Assembly: GCA_900554215.1 (NCBI GenBank) | Contig: USGG01000084.1 | Location: 1-5,449, forward strand | DNA length: 5,449 bases | DNA from: an uncultured Megasphaera sp. | Lineage (GTDB): Bacteria; Bacillota; Negativicutes; Veillonellales; Megasphaeraceae | Direction: 5' to 3' | Part shown: positions 1-5,342 of the stretch, piece by piece | Numbering within the stretch: the stretch's first letter is position 1 | How the letters are laid out: each line of letters starts with the position of its first letter | Notes under the pieces: generated by a model | The model's input: only the letters and a program-made list of their open reading frames with translations | Told to the model about the DNA's origin: nothing | The model's database searches: none | Made by a program: the position numbers and the translations under genes

Positions 1-201
1 TGGATTTAACTTTTTATACGTTTCTAAATCTGTTCCACTTGGTGTATATGTTGTTAAATATGTATCATTTGCTGTCCAGTCTGCTTTTAAATATACTGTA
101 TTTTTATCTCCAAATTTTCCTTCTGTATCTATATAGAATATTCTATATGTTTTTCCTCCTGCTGTATAATTTGTTACTTTCTTTCCGTAATATTTTTCAT
201 A
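1..201 (-). CDS. Fragment of an AT-rich, pilin-like/hypothetical surface protein (both ends missing)
   Basis: The minus strand is open without a stop for 67 codons, from about 201 down to the window edge, in a different frame from mlaD. It begins YEKYYGKKVTNYTAGG, has RIFYIDTEGKFGDKNTVYLK in the middle and ends ETYKKLNP. Codon use is almost entirely A/T-ending (aaa, aca, gga, tat) and hand-counted G+C is 49 of 180 bases, quite unlike every other gene here. The sequence is rich in Tyr, Thr, Lys and Gly, as expected of an exported beta-rich domain. From memory, similar K-Y-Y-G-K / Y-R-I-F-Y / Y-L-K-A-D strings recur in prepilin-like or hypothetical proteins of AT-rich, uncultured gut Firmicutes. 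That recognition is unverified. No start, signal peptide or stop lies in the window, so the function is unknown. Codons upstream of about 201 in this frame are a shadow of mlaD. Confidence 0.5.
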
Positions 202-887
202 TTGGCAGCCATTTCCCGGACGTTGGCCGACGTAGCCCCGTCTCCGTCCAGCTGCTGCAGCGACGCGTTCATCTGCGCCGTCATAGCTGCCATATTGGCC
301 GTAATCTGCTGAATATTCGCGGCGTTGGCCTCCATCATGGCGCTGGTCTGTCCCGTAATGGCTTCCACATTTTGAATAGAGCCGCGCATGGCCGCCTGGG
401 TCTTGGCGTCGCCGAGGATAGCGTTGATATTTTTTATCATATCGTTGGCGCCGTTAATCAGCGTGCCGGCGCTGTTCATCATGTCGTCCATGGTTTTGCC
501 CTGGTTGCTGTTCAGGGTATCGCCGTCGGCCAGGATATTATTTTTATCATTGCCCGGCGTAATCGCTACGATTTTTTCGCCCAGCAGGCCGTCCGTCGTA
601 ATCGCCACCCGCGAATCCTTGGGGATTTCCGTCCCTTCGTCAATCCGCAACACGATATCCACGCCGTTCCGAAGGGGCGTAACCTTTTCCACTTTGCCGA
701 CATGGACGCCTACGTAGCGTACGGAATTCCCCTGCTGCAGTCCGTTGGCGTCATGAAATACGGTGTGGACCTCAAAGCCGGGATTGCCGAATATCTCGGC
801 ATGAGCCAAGGTGATGATGACATATGTAAATACCAAGACGCCGACAATGGTTACGAGGCCAACCTTGGCTTCCGCACTCCATCTCAT
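174..887 (-). CDS. mlaD: MlaD-type MCE-domain lipid transport protein, 3' end cut off at a junction
   Basis: This is the membrane-anchored MCE subunit of the MlaEFD phospholipid transporter. The N-terminus has a positively charged start and one transmembrane anchor at about residues 9-28. The MCE beta-barrel domain follows at about 37-113, with the family patterns G-L-x-x-G-x-x-V-R-Y-x-G-V-x-V-G-K-V (49-66) and T-D-G-L-L-G-E-K (98-105). From about 130 onward it is an Ala/Asn/Met/Gln-rich helical stretch that looks like a long coiled coil or tunnel-forming helix. The ATG overlaps the mlaF stop as ATGA, with a GGGAG ribosome binding site inside mlaF, so translation is coupled. The 237-residue end is probably not natural. 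The last real codons lie at about 181-203, and the stop at 174-176 belongs to foreign AT-rich sequence. In Veillonella parvula MlaD is elongated, with an outer-membrane barrel at its C-terminus; any such part is missing here. Confidence 0.9.
   Translation of the reverse strand: MRWSAEAKVGLVTIVGVLVFTYVIITLAHAEIFGNPGFEVHTVFHDANGLQQGNSVRYVGVHVGKVEKVTPLRNGVDIVLRIDEGTEIPKDSRVAITTDGLLGEKIVAITPGNDKNNILADGDTLNSNQGKTMDDMMNSAGTLINGANDMIKNINAILGDAKTQAAMRGSIQNVEAITGQTSAMMEANAANIQQITANMAAMTAQMNASLQQLDGDGATSANVREMAANMKNITERK
181..203. other. Composition and reading-frame breakpoint (probable chimeric junction)
   Basis: Left of here the DNA is about 27% G+C; right of here it is GC-rich. The intervening 23 bases make sense in both flanking genes. 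On the minus strand they read N-M-K-N-I-T-E in the mlaD frame, which fits its helical tail. In another frame they read Y-E-K-Y-Y-G-K, which fits the AT-rich protein. A short identical word in two unrelated genes is what a k-mer misassembly, or a microhomology recombination, would leave. No transposase, inverted terminal repeat, target duplication, tRNA or attachment-like repeat is visible at the join. Confidence 0.7.
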
Positions 888-1636
888 AGCATCGTCTCCC
901 TTTCCTCGGGCAGCTCGCCGCCGTAAATAAACTGCAGTACTTCCCGATCTTCTGTATGTTTAAACTCTTCCTTCGGCGCAATCAGCCTGAACTTGCCGCC
1001 CTGCAGGAAGGCTATCCTGTCTGCGGCATAAAAGGCCGACCGCATATCGTGCGTGACAAGAATCGACGTCGCATTGAGATGCCGCTGCATGCTGACGATG
1101 AGCCGGTTTATGTCCATGCTCCGCAGCGGATCCAGTCCGGCCGTCGGTTCATCGTATAAAATAGTCTTAGGGTCCAGGGCGATTGCCCTGGCCAGGCTGA
1201 CGCGCTTTTTCATGCCGCCGGACAAATCGTTGGGCATCATGTCCTCAATGCCCTCCAATCCGACGAGGCTGAGCTTTTCCCTGACGATTGCCTGTATTTC
1301 CTCCTCGCTGCAGCGCGTACGCTGCCGCGGGCCGAAAGCCACATTCTCCCCTACGGGCATAGAGTCGAACAACGCCGAGTATTGAAACACCATGCCCATA
1401 TTCCGGCGCATTTCATTGAGCTGCTCTTCGTCGTACGGCGTAATGTCCGCGCCGTCCACAAAAATGCGGCCCTTTGTCGGCTTCTGCAGGCCGATGATCA
1501 GCCGCAGGATCGTACTTTTCCCCGAACCGCTGGCGCCTAAAATAGCCAGCGTCTCCCCGTCGTAGATGTCGAGGTCGACGCCGTCCAGTACAACCTGGCT
1601 TCCATAGGCTACGGTTACATCGCGCAAACGAATCAT
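884..1636 (-). CDS. mlaF: MlaF, ATPase of the phospholipid ABC transporter
   Basis: This cytoplasmic ABC ATPase of 250 residues powers lipid movement through MlaE. All nucleotide-binding motifs are intact: Walker A GASGSGKST at 34-42, Q-loop Gln85, signature LSGGM at 138-142, Walker B ILYDEP at 159-164 with catalytic Glu163, D-loop GLDP at 167-170 and H-loop His196. The combination L-S-G-G-M-x-K-R-V and Y-D-E-P-T-A-G-L-D-P is typical of the Mla/Mkl branch rather than of general importers. The start at 1636 (MIRLRDV) is chosen because AGGAG at 1642-1646 lies five bases upstream. An in-frame upstream ATG at 1678 would overlap mlaE by 34 bases and add 14 residues that do not fit the family. The gap to the mlaE stop is eight bases, and the stop TAG forms part of TAGGAG. 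The gene ends by overlapping mlaD, so mlaEFD is one transcript. Confidence 0.95.
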   Translation of the reverse strand: MIRLRDVTVAYGSQVVLDGVDLDIYDGETLAILGASGSGKSTILRLIIGLQKPTKGRIFVDGADITPYDEEQLNEMRRNMGMVFQYSALFDSMPVGENVAFGPRQRTRCSEEEIQAIVREKLSLVGLEGIEDMMPNDLSGGMKKRVSLARAIALDPKTILYDEPTAGLDPLRSMDINRLIVSMQRHLNATSILVTHDMRSAFYAADRIAFLQGGKFRLIAPKEEFKHTEDREVLQFIYGGELPEERETML

Positions 1637-1641
1637 AGGCT

Positions 1642-1646
1642 CTCCT
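1642..1646 (-). promoter_or_regulatory. Ribosome binding site of mlaF, overlapping the mlaE stop codon
   Basis: On the minus strand this reads AGGAG, five bases before the ATG at 1636. It shares bases with the mlaE stop TAG (1645-1647). It decides the mlaF start against the upstream ATG at 1678 and suggests that mlaE and mlaF are translationally coupled. Confidence 0.8.
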
Positions 1647-2415
1647 AATACAAAATGACAGACAATAGATAATTGCATATAAAGATAAAAATAATAGACG
1701 TGACGACAGACTTTGTCGTCGCCTGGCCTACGCCCTCTGCGCCGCTCTTGGCATGCATGCCTTCATAGCAGGCGATCAGGGCGATAATGCCGCCGAAAAA
1801 CATGGCCTTAATCAGGCCGTATACGATGTCTCCTACCTCGGTAAACAGCTCGACGGAATTCATATACGTAAAATGAGTCAGGCCGGCGCCAAAGGTCGCT
1901 ACGGCATAGCCTCCGGCCGTACCGATGACGTACCCGTAAAACGACAGGATCGGCACCATGATAACACAGGCGACAAAACGGGGTACGACGAGATAGGCAA
2001 TCGGATTGACGGCCATGCAGCGCAGGGCGTCGATTTGCTCCGTAACCTTCATCGTGCCCAGCTCGGCCGTCATGGCCGCGCCTACGCGGCCGGCAACGAC
2101 GACGCCAGTCAGAATCGGCCCCAGCTCGCGACCCATGGCAATAGACATAACGCCGCCCAAGGTAGACTGGGCGCCGTACCGCAGCAGGATATCCACGATC
2201 TGCAGCGTCATGACCATGCCGGCAAAGAGAAGGGTCAGGCTTACGATGGGAAGGGAATTAACCCCCAGATGAGCCATCTGCGCGACCGTCAGGCCGCGCT
2301 GAATTTTGGGAAGCTGTCTCAGGGTTTGGATAAATAAAATGGCTAAGACGCCGACCTGTTCAAAGATATGAAGGGTAAAGCGCCCTACTCTCTCCAATGC
2401 CTCCTGCACCGACAA
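1645..2415 (-). CDS. mlaE: MlaE-family permease of the phospholipid ABC transporter
   Basis: This is the inner-membrane permease that binds MlaF on its cytoplasmic side and MlaD on its periplasmic side. At 256 residues it has the normal family length. An N-terminal amphipathic or interfacial helix (about 1-40) is followed by hydrophobic segments at roughly 55-75, 95-115, 140-175, 195-215 and 232-254. The hallmark block of the family is present: G-R-E-L-G-P-I-L-T-G at 95-104, then A-G-R-V-G-A-A-M-T-A-E-L-G-T-M at 108-122 and V-T-E-Q-I-D-A-L at 124-131. The start given is a TTG at 2415. The sequence GGAGAGGAG upstream could serve it (GGAG about eight bases away). It could equally serve a GTG two codons further in (AGGAG nine bases away), so the exact start is uncertain by two residues. 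It is the first gene of the operon, with its own candidate promoter. A STAS partner (MlaB) is not encoded nearby. Confidence 0.95.
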   Translation of the reverse strand: MSVQEALERVGRFTLHIFEQVGVLAILFIQTLRQLPKIQRGLTVAQMAHLGVNSLPIVSLTLLFAGMVMTLQIVDILLRYGAQSTLGGVMSIAMGRELGPILTGVVVAGRVGAAMTAELGTMKVTEQIDALRCMAVNPIAYLVVPRFVACVIMVPILSFYGYVIGTAGGYAVATFGAGLTHFTYMNSVELFTEVGDIVYGLIKAMFFGGIIALIACYEGMHAKSGAEGVGQATTKSVVTSIIFIFICNYLLSVILY

Positions 2416-2451
2416 CCACTCCTCTCCGGCATCGATTTCTCCGTCTATTTT

Positions 2452-2481
2452 ACTATACCATCAATAATGGGCCGCTGTAAA
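2452..2481 (-). promoter_or_regulatory. Candidate sigma-70-type promoter of mlaEFD
   Basis: On the minus strand a -35 box TTTACA (2476-2481) is followed, after 18 bases, by a -10 box TATAGT (2452-2457) preceded by TGG, which gives an extended -10. It lies about 37 bases upstream of the mlaE start and is the only good promoter seen before the operon. Each hexamer differs from consensus at one position. Confidence 0.6.
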
Positions 2482-2496
2482 ACGAGAAACGAGAAT

Positions 2497-2513
2497 TGTT
2501 AAAAAATTGTTAG
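2497..2513 (-). repeat. Pair of direct repeats, 11 bp apart, upstream of the mlaE promoter
   Basis: On the minus strand CTAACA (2508-2513) and TTAACA (2497-2502) are repeated exactly 11 bp apart. The identical core on the plus strand is ATTGTTA at 2495-2501 and 2506-2512. They sit 15-32 bases upstream of the -35 box and in helical phase with it. TTAACA repeats with five-base gaps resemble the PhoP boxes known from Bacillus, but an A-rich UP-like element is an alternative. Regulation by any specific protein is inference. Confidence 0.35.
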
Positions 2514-2540
2514 AAAACTGAAAAAACCTTTTGAGTTTTC
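2513..2540. repeat. AT-rich inverted repeat in the divergent intergenic region
   Basis: The arms at 2513-2524 (GAAAACTGAAAA) and 2529-2540 (TTTTGAGTTTTC) are complementary at 11 of 12 positions around the four-base centre AACC. It lies between the two divergent promoters, about 30 bases upstream of the mlaE -35 box and about 95 upstream of the nitroreductase -10 box. Its position suggests an operator or a structural element. It lacks the GC-rich stem and adjoining T-run of a normal terminator. Confidence 0.4.
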
Positions 2541-2633
2541 TTATAAATAAGATAATAGCATTTTATCCTGCAAATAGCAAGAAAAAAGATGGCTCCGGCC
2601 CAGCCCGCCCTTTTCATATTTTAAAAGCAGGTG

Positions 2634-2642
2634 TGGTATAAT
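2634..2642 (+). promoter_or_regulatory. Extended -10 promoter of the nitroreductase gene
   Basis: A perfect TATAAT at 2637-2642 is preceded by TGG (2634-2636), making an extended -10 element about 50 bases before the ATG. No strong -35 box is seen. TTTTCA at 2611-2616 is the nearest match, but it is 20 bases away, so the extended -10 probably does most of the work. Confidence 0.65.
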
Positions 2643-2690
2643 ACAAAAAGATGAGATAGTTATATTTCTATATAAAAAGGAGCGATACGC

Positions 2691-3215
2691 ATGAACGAAA
2701 CGATACAAACGTTAATTTCCCGCCGCAGCATCCGCAAATACAAAGCGGAACAAATTCCCGAAAGCGATTTGCAGCAAATCCTGGAAGCGGGCATGTACGC
2801 CGCCAGCGGCATGGGCATCCAGCCCATCACGATGGTCGTCGTACAGGATAAGGACACCATCGCCAAGCTGACCGCCATGAACGCTAAGATCATGGGCACG
2901 GACAGCGACCCCATGTACGGCGCGCCGACCATCGTCATCGTATTGGCCGACATGGAAAAATCGGCTAACGCCTGGTCCGACGGCTGCTTGGTCATGGGCA
3001 ACCTCATGAACGCCGCCGCCTCCTTAGGCATCGGCTCGTGCTGGATCAACCGGGCCAAGGAAGAATTCGAATCGGCCGAAGGCAAAGAGCTGCTCCGCCA
3101 GTGGAACCTGCCGGAACACCTCGTAGGCGTCGGCCACTGCATCCTCGGCTACGCCGACGGCCCCGTACCGGCAGCAAAACCGCGCAAGGCCGATTTCGTA
3201 ACCTACGTCCGCTAA
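2691..3215 (+). CDS. Small nitroreductase-family flavoprotein (FMN-dependent NAD(P)H oxidoreductase)
   Basis: This 174-residue protein fits the compact nitroreductase fold, which binds FMN at a dimer interface and transfers electrons from NAD(P)H to nitro compounds, quinones or other acceptors. The real substrate cannot be told. Family marks are the N-terminal R-R-S-I-R-K-Y (11-17), which contacts the FMN phosphate, and the helix E-A-G-M-Y-A-A-S-G-M-G-I-Q-P (32-45). Y-G-A-P (76-79) leads into a hydrophobic strand, and A-S-L-G-I-G-S-C-W-I (110-119) carries the conserved late FMN-binding loop. C-terminal G-Y-A-D-G, then P-x-A-K-P-R-K, is also usual. No signal peptide is present, so it is cytoplasmic. 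The start is supported by AAAAGGAG at 2675-2682, eight bases before the ATG. It is a single-gene unit with its own promoter, and it ends at a terminator shared with the convergent operon. Codon use matches the GC-rich neighbours. Confidence 0.9.
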   Translation: MNETIQTLISRRSIRKYKAEQIPESDLQQILEAGMYAASGMGIQPITMVVVQDKDTIAKLTAMNAKIMGTDSDPMYGAPTIVIVLADMEKSANAWSDGCLVMGNLMNAAASLGIGSCWINRAKEEFESAEGKELLRQWNLPEHLVGVGHCILGYADGPVPAAKPRKADFVTYVR

Positions 3216-3228
3216 TTCCCTACTATCA

Positions 3229-3273
3229 AAAAACTGCAGCAATGCCTTATGTATCGGCACTGCTGCAGTTTTT
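3229..3273. terminator. Bidirectional Rho-independent terminator between convergent genes
   Basis: The arms ACTGCAGCAATGCC (3233-3246) and GGCACTGCTGCAGT (3256-3269) pair over 14 bases with one G-T-type mismatch around a nine-base loop. The stem is extended by an A-run (3228-3233) on the left and a T-run (3269-3273) on the right, so it can terminate in both directions. It serves the nitroreductase gene from the left (14 bases after its stop) and the metal operon from the right. The stop codon of the serine hydrolase (3272-3274) overlaps its last bases. Confidence 0.85.
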
Positions 3274-4042
3274 ATATTTCATCATATAGGAAGCGCGCCA
3301 GATACGACATATCGTAAATGGCCTGGGCTTCATGGACTATCCCGTCGGCCATGAGGCAGCACACGTACGGTCTTCCCTGCTTCCAGACGAGGCCGCAGTC
3401 GTGATAGATGCCGTCCAGCTCGCCCGTCTTATGCTCTACCGCCACGGTATTGGGAATCTGCGCCGGCAAAATGCAGTTATCCTCCTGCTGAGCCAGGATA
3501 GCCCGCATCGCCTCGTCGCGCCGCCCGTCAACGCAAGTCCCCGAGGCCAGACGCAGAAACAAGCGCCCCATGTCACCGGGAGACGTCACGTTTTCTTTTC
3601 CCTGACGCACTGCCTCAAAGTCCATCATCTCGCGCCGCAGCTGCGTATGCTCCATGCCCTGCCGCTGGATTTCCTCGTTGACGGCGTCGAAGCCCAGCAA
3701 ATCGATGAGCATATTCGTACACGTGTTGTCGCTTTCGACGATCATGTGAAACACCAGCGTCCGAAGAGATACTTCCGTACCCTCCGGCATGGCGTAAAAG
3801 GAGCCGCCTTCAACGCTGCCATAAACGGGATAGGTCGTGTCAAAGGACAACTGTCCCTCTTTTTCCTTACGAAAGACGCAGGCCATGATGGGTACCTTAA
3901 TCAAGCTGGCCGACGGCATGACACGGTCGCAATAGAAAAAGTCTTCGCCGCCGTCCAGAGGGCGGCAGTACACGGACACGGCGGCCTTGTCCCGCCAATG
4001 CGTCCTTATATAATTCTCCAGCCGTTCTTCGCATAAGGCCAT
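3272..4042 (-). CDS. Class A beta-lactamase-like serine hydrolase without visible export signal
   Basis: This 256-residue protein has the penicillin-recognising serine hydrolase fold. Motifs in order are S-L-I-K (Ser46 nucleophile, Lys49), S-D-N (104-106), an omega-loop-like L-R-R-E-M-M-D-F-E-A (135-144) and K-T-G (205-207). Glu138 aligns with the general-base position, but the usual E-x-x-L-N is not kept; E-M-M-D-F stands there. The protein may therefore be an esterase, a peptidase or a weak beta-lactamase rather than a resistance enzyme. No signal peptide, lipobox or membrane segment precedes the domain, and there are ten cysteines, which suits a cytoplasmic protein. The start at 4042 is chosen because GGAGG lies seven bases upstream. 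A longer ATG reading from 4144 would overlap the regulator by 80 bases and adds no signal peptide. It is the last gene of the metal operon, 22 bases after the Fur-family gene. Confidence 0.85.
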   Translation of the reverse strand: MALCEERLENYIRTHWRDKAAVSVYCRPLDGGEDFFYCDRVMPSASLIKVPIMACVFRKEKEGQLSFDTTYPVYGSVEGGSFYAMPEGTEVSLRTLVFHMIVESDNTCTNMLIDLLGFDAVNEEIQRQGMEHTQLRREMMDFEAVRQGKENVTSPGDMGRLFLRLASGTCVDGRRDEAMRAILAQQEDNCILPAQIPNTVAVEHKTGELDGIYHDCGLVWKQGRPYVCCLMADGIVHEAQAIYDMSYLARFLYDEI

Positions 4043-4049
4043 GTCTATT

Positions 4050-4054
4050 CCTCC
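4050..4054 (-). promoter_or_regulatory. Ribosome binding site that fixes the serine hydrolase start
   Basis: On the minus strand this is GGAGG, seven bases before the ATG at 4042 and entirely within the 22-base gap after the Fur-family stop. It favours the 256-residue form over the 290-residue form starting at 4144. Confidence 0.8.
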
Positions 4055-4064
4055 TTCGCCGCCT

Positions 4065-4526
4065 TCATCGTTTGTCTCTGCCGTGAGACGCAAGGCCGCG
4101 GCATTCCGGGCAATACCCGTACCATTCCAGATTGTGTCCGACAATATCGAACCGTGTCTTCTCAGCTAATTCCGCTTCAAATCCTGCCAAGGGACAGTGG
4201 TCGATTTCTACGATGCGGCGGCACTTCAGGCAAATCAAACGGTGCCGATGGCCCATCGCCCGCAGGGAAAAGCCGTATTTTCGTGAATCAGGCAGATAAT
4301 GCTTTTCCGTCAGCTCCTTGGCCGTAAACATTTCCAGTATACGGTACACTGTGGAAAAGTTGATGCCCTGCCCTTGGCCAATGAGCTCCTGATAAATATC
4401 TTCTGCCGTCAATACGCCGCCGTGCCGGTACAGCGCGTCCAGGACCAGCTTGCGGGTTCTCGTGCTCTTTAATCCGCAGCGGTGGAGGCATTCTTCATGA
4501 GCCTCGCCATTTATTCTGTCATCCAT
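4065..4526 (-). CDS. zur: Fur-family metal-responsive repressor, probably Zur
   Basis: This 153-residue regulator has the standard Fur layout. The winged-helix DNA-binding domain spans about 10-85, with T-R-x-R-K-L-V-L-D-A-L (22-32), L-T-A-E-D-I-Y (39-45) and the recognition helix region I-N-F-S-T-V-Y-R-I-L (55-64). The metal and dimerisation domain then carries H-R-H-R-L-I-C-L-K-C (93-102), with E107, D109, H110 and H131 as further ligand candidates. The two cysteine pairs C99-x-x-C102 and C139-x-x-C142 form the structural zinc site. Motifs alone do not separate Fur, Zur and PerR; Zur is inferred from its place directly after a ZnuB-like permease. It would repress uptake genes when metal is plentiful and probably controls its own operon. 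The operon promoter and any Zur box lie outside the window. The start follows TAAGGAGG, in which the permease stop codon overlaps the ribosome binding site. Confidence 0.88.
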   Translation of the reverse strand: MDDRINGEAHEECLHRCGLKSTRTRKLVLDALYRHGGVLTAEDIYQELIGQGQGINFSTVYRILEMFTAKELTEKHYLPDSRKYGFSLRAMGHRHRLICLKCRRIVEIDHCPLAGFEAELAEKTRFDIVGHNLEWYGYCPECRGLASHGRDKR

Positions 4527-4538
4527 AGCTATCCCTCC

Positions 4539-5342
4539 TTACGGGCGCCCGGCCTGTGCTGTTTCTTTATACGCAATGACGGCCAGCAGCATGAGGACAG
4601 AAACAATCGCCGTTACACCGCCCGGCGCAGCGTCGATTCCGTAGGCGATGCCCAGGCCCAGAATAATATCTAAAAAGCTGAACAGGACGGACCATTCCAT
4701 AGTCCGGCGAAATCCCTTCCGCAGCTGCAGCGCCGTGGCTACCGGCAGGGCGATGAGCGAGCTGATGACCAGGATGCCGACGATGCGGATAGACACGGAA
4801 ATCGTCGCCGCGACGAGGACGGCGAAGACGTAGTTGATCAGGCGGCTTTTCACGCCGGCGATCTTCGCCCCGTCTTCGTCAAAGGTCAGCATGACCAGCT
4901 GGGGGTACAGCTTGATAATCGTCAAAATCGACACGATGCTGAGCAGCAGGACCGACCATACGTCTTCCCGCGTCACCGTCAGGATGCTGCCGAATAAAAA
5001 GGACTCTACGTTGGTATGCACCATGCCGGAGCTGATAATCGTAATGGCGATGCCGACGGATAAGGACAGGATAATCACCAGTATCAGCTCGGCATACTGA
5101 CGAAACCGCTGGCGCAGCACTTCGATGAGAATGCCGAAAACCGACGTAAGGCCGAAGGCGCTGAGGATGGGATTGGCGTCCAGCAAAAGGCCGATGGCCA
5201 CGCCGGCCAGAGACGCATGGGATAAGGCGTCGCCGATCATGGAATAGCGGCGCAGCACGAGGAATATGCCGATGAGAGGGCATACGATGGAAATCAGCAC
5301 AGCCACGATAAAGGCGTTCTGCATAAAGGCATACTCAAACAT
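4539..5342 (-). CDS. znuB: Metal ABC transporter permease, ABC-3 family (ZnuB-like)
   Basis: This is the membrane channel of a high-affinity divalent-metal importer. Its 267 residues are the normal length for the family, with about seven to nine hydrophobic segments (for example 10-30, 42-55, 58-75, 85-105, 130-145, 170-195, 195-210, 220-235 and 243-260). The family signature is clear: L-V-L-R-R-Y-S-M-I-G-D-A-L-S-H-A-S-L-A-G-V (28-48), which includes the loop contacting the ATPase. Later comes F-G-S-I-L-T-V-T (117-124), then a conserved R-I-V-G-I-L-V-I-S-S-L-I-A-L-P-V-A-T-A (186-204). The start is preceded by GGGAGG, and its ATG overlaps the stop of the upstream ATPase gene, so the two are coupled. 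Zinc is the likely substrate because of the adjoining Fur-family gene, but manganese or iron (Mnt/Sit/Tro type) is possible. The substrate-binding protein gene is not in the window. Confidence 0.93.
   Translation of the reverse strand: MFEYAFMQNAFIVAVLISIVCPLIGIFLVLRRYSMIGDALSHASLAGVAIGLLLDANPILSAFGLTSVFGILIEVLRQRFRQYAELILVIILSLSVGIAITIISSGMVHTNVESFLFGSILTVTREDVWSVLLLSIVSILTIIKLYPQLVMLTFDEDGAKIAGVKSRLINYVFAVLVAATISVSIRIVGILVISSLIALPVATALQLRKGFRRTMEWSVLFSFLDIILGLGIAYGIDAAPGGVTAIVSVLMLLAVIAYKETAQAGRP

Noticed and set aside
1..203. Insertion sequence or prophage edge as the cause of the AT-rich patch
   Set aside because: No terminal inverted repeat, target duplication, integrase/transposase fragment or tRNA-like sequence is visible at the join. 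The patch reads as an ordinary internal protein segment.
39..926. Long plus-strand reading frame of 295 codons
   Set aside because: It runs antisense to mlaD and through the composition junction. Its start lies in the AT-rich patch and its product is a Leu/Tyr-rich then His/Arg-rich string with no domain. The mlaD reading has a clear MCE domain and an operon context.
1637..1678. Longer mlaF from an upstream ATG
   Set aside because: It would overlap mlaE by 34 bases and add a non-family extension. The ATG at 1636 has AGGAG at good spacing.
2513..2540. Intrinsic terminator at the AT-rich inverted repeat
   Set aside because: The stem is almost all A-T, and it lies upstream of both divergent genes, where no transcript is expected to end.
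2531..2556. Additional plus-strand promoter from TTGAGT and GATAAT
   Set aside because: The spacing is only 14 bases and the match is weaker than the extended -10 at 2634-2642, which lies closer to the gene.
2660..3142. 160-codon minus-strand reading frame opposite the nitroreductase
   Set aside because: The plus strand has a perfect TATAAT, a strong ribosome binding site and FMN-binding motifs. The minus-strand product is low-complexity Ser/Met-rich shadow sequence.
3332..4036. 234-codon plus-strand reading frame opposite the serine hydrolase
   Set aside because: It is a shadow of a gene with intact S-x-x-K, S-D-N and K-T-G motifs. It has no ribosome binding site and no recognisable protein features.
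4043..4144. Longer serine hydrolase from an upstream ATG
   Set aside because: It would overlap the Fur-family gene by 80 bases and adds a polar, Gly/Glu-rich stretch rather than a signal peptide. The internal ATG has GGAGG seven bases upstream.
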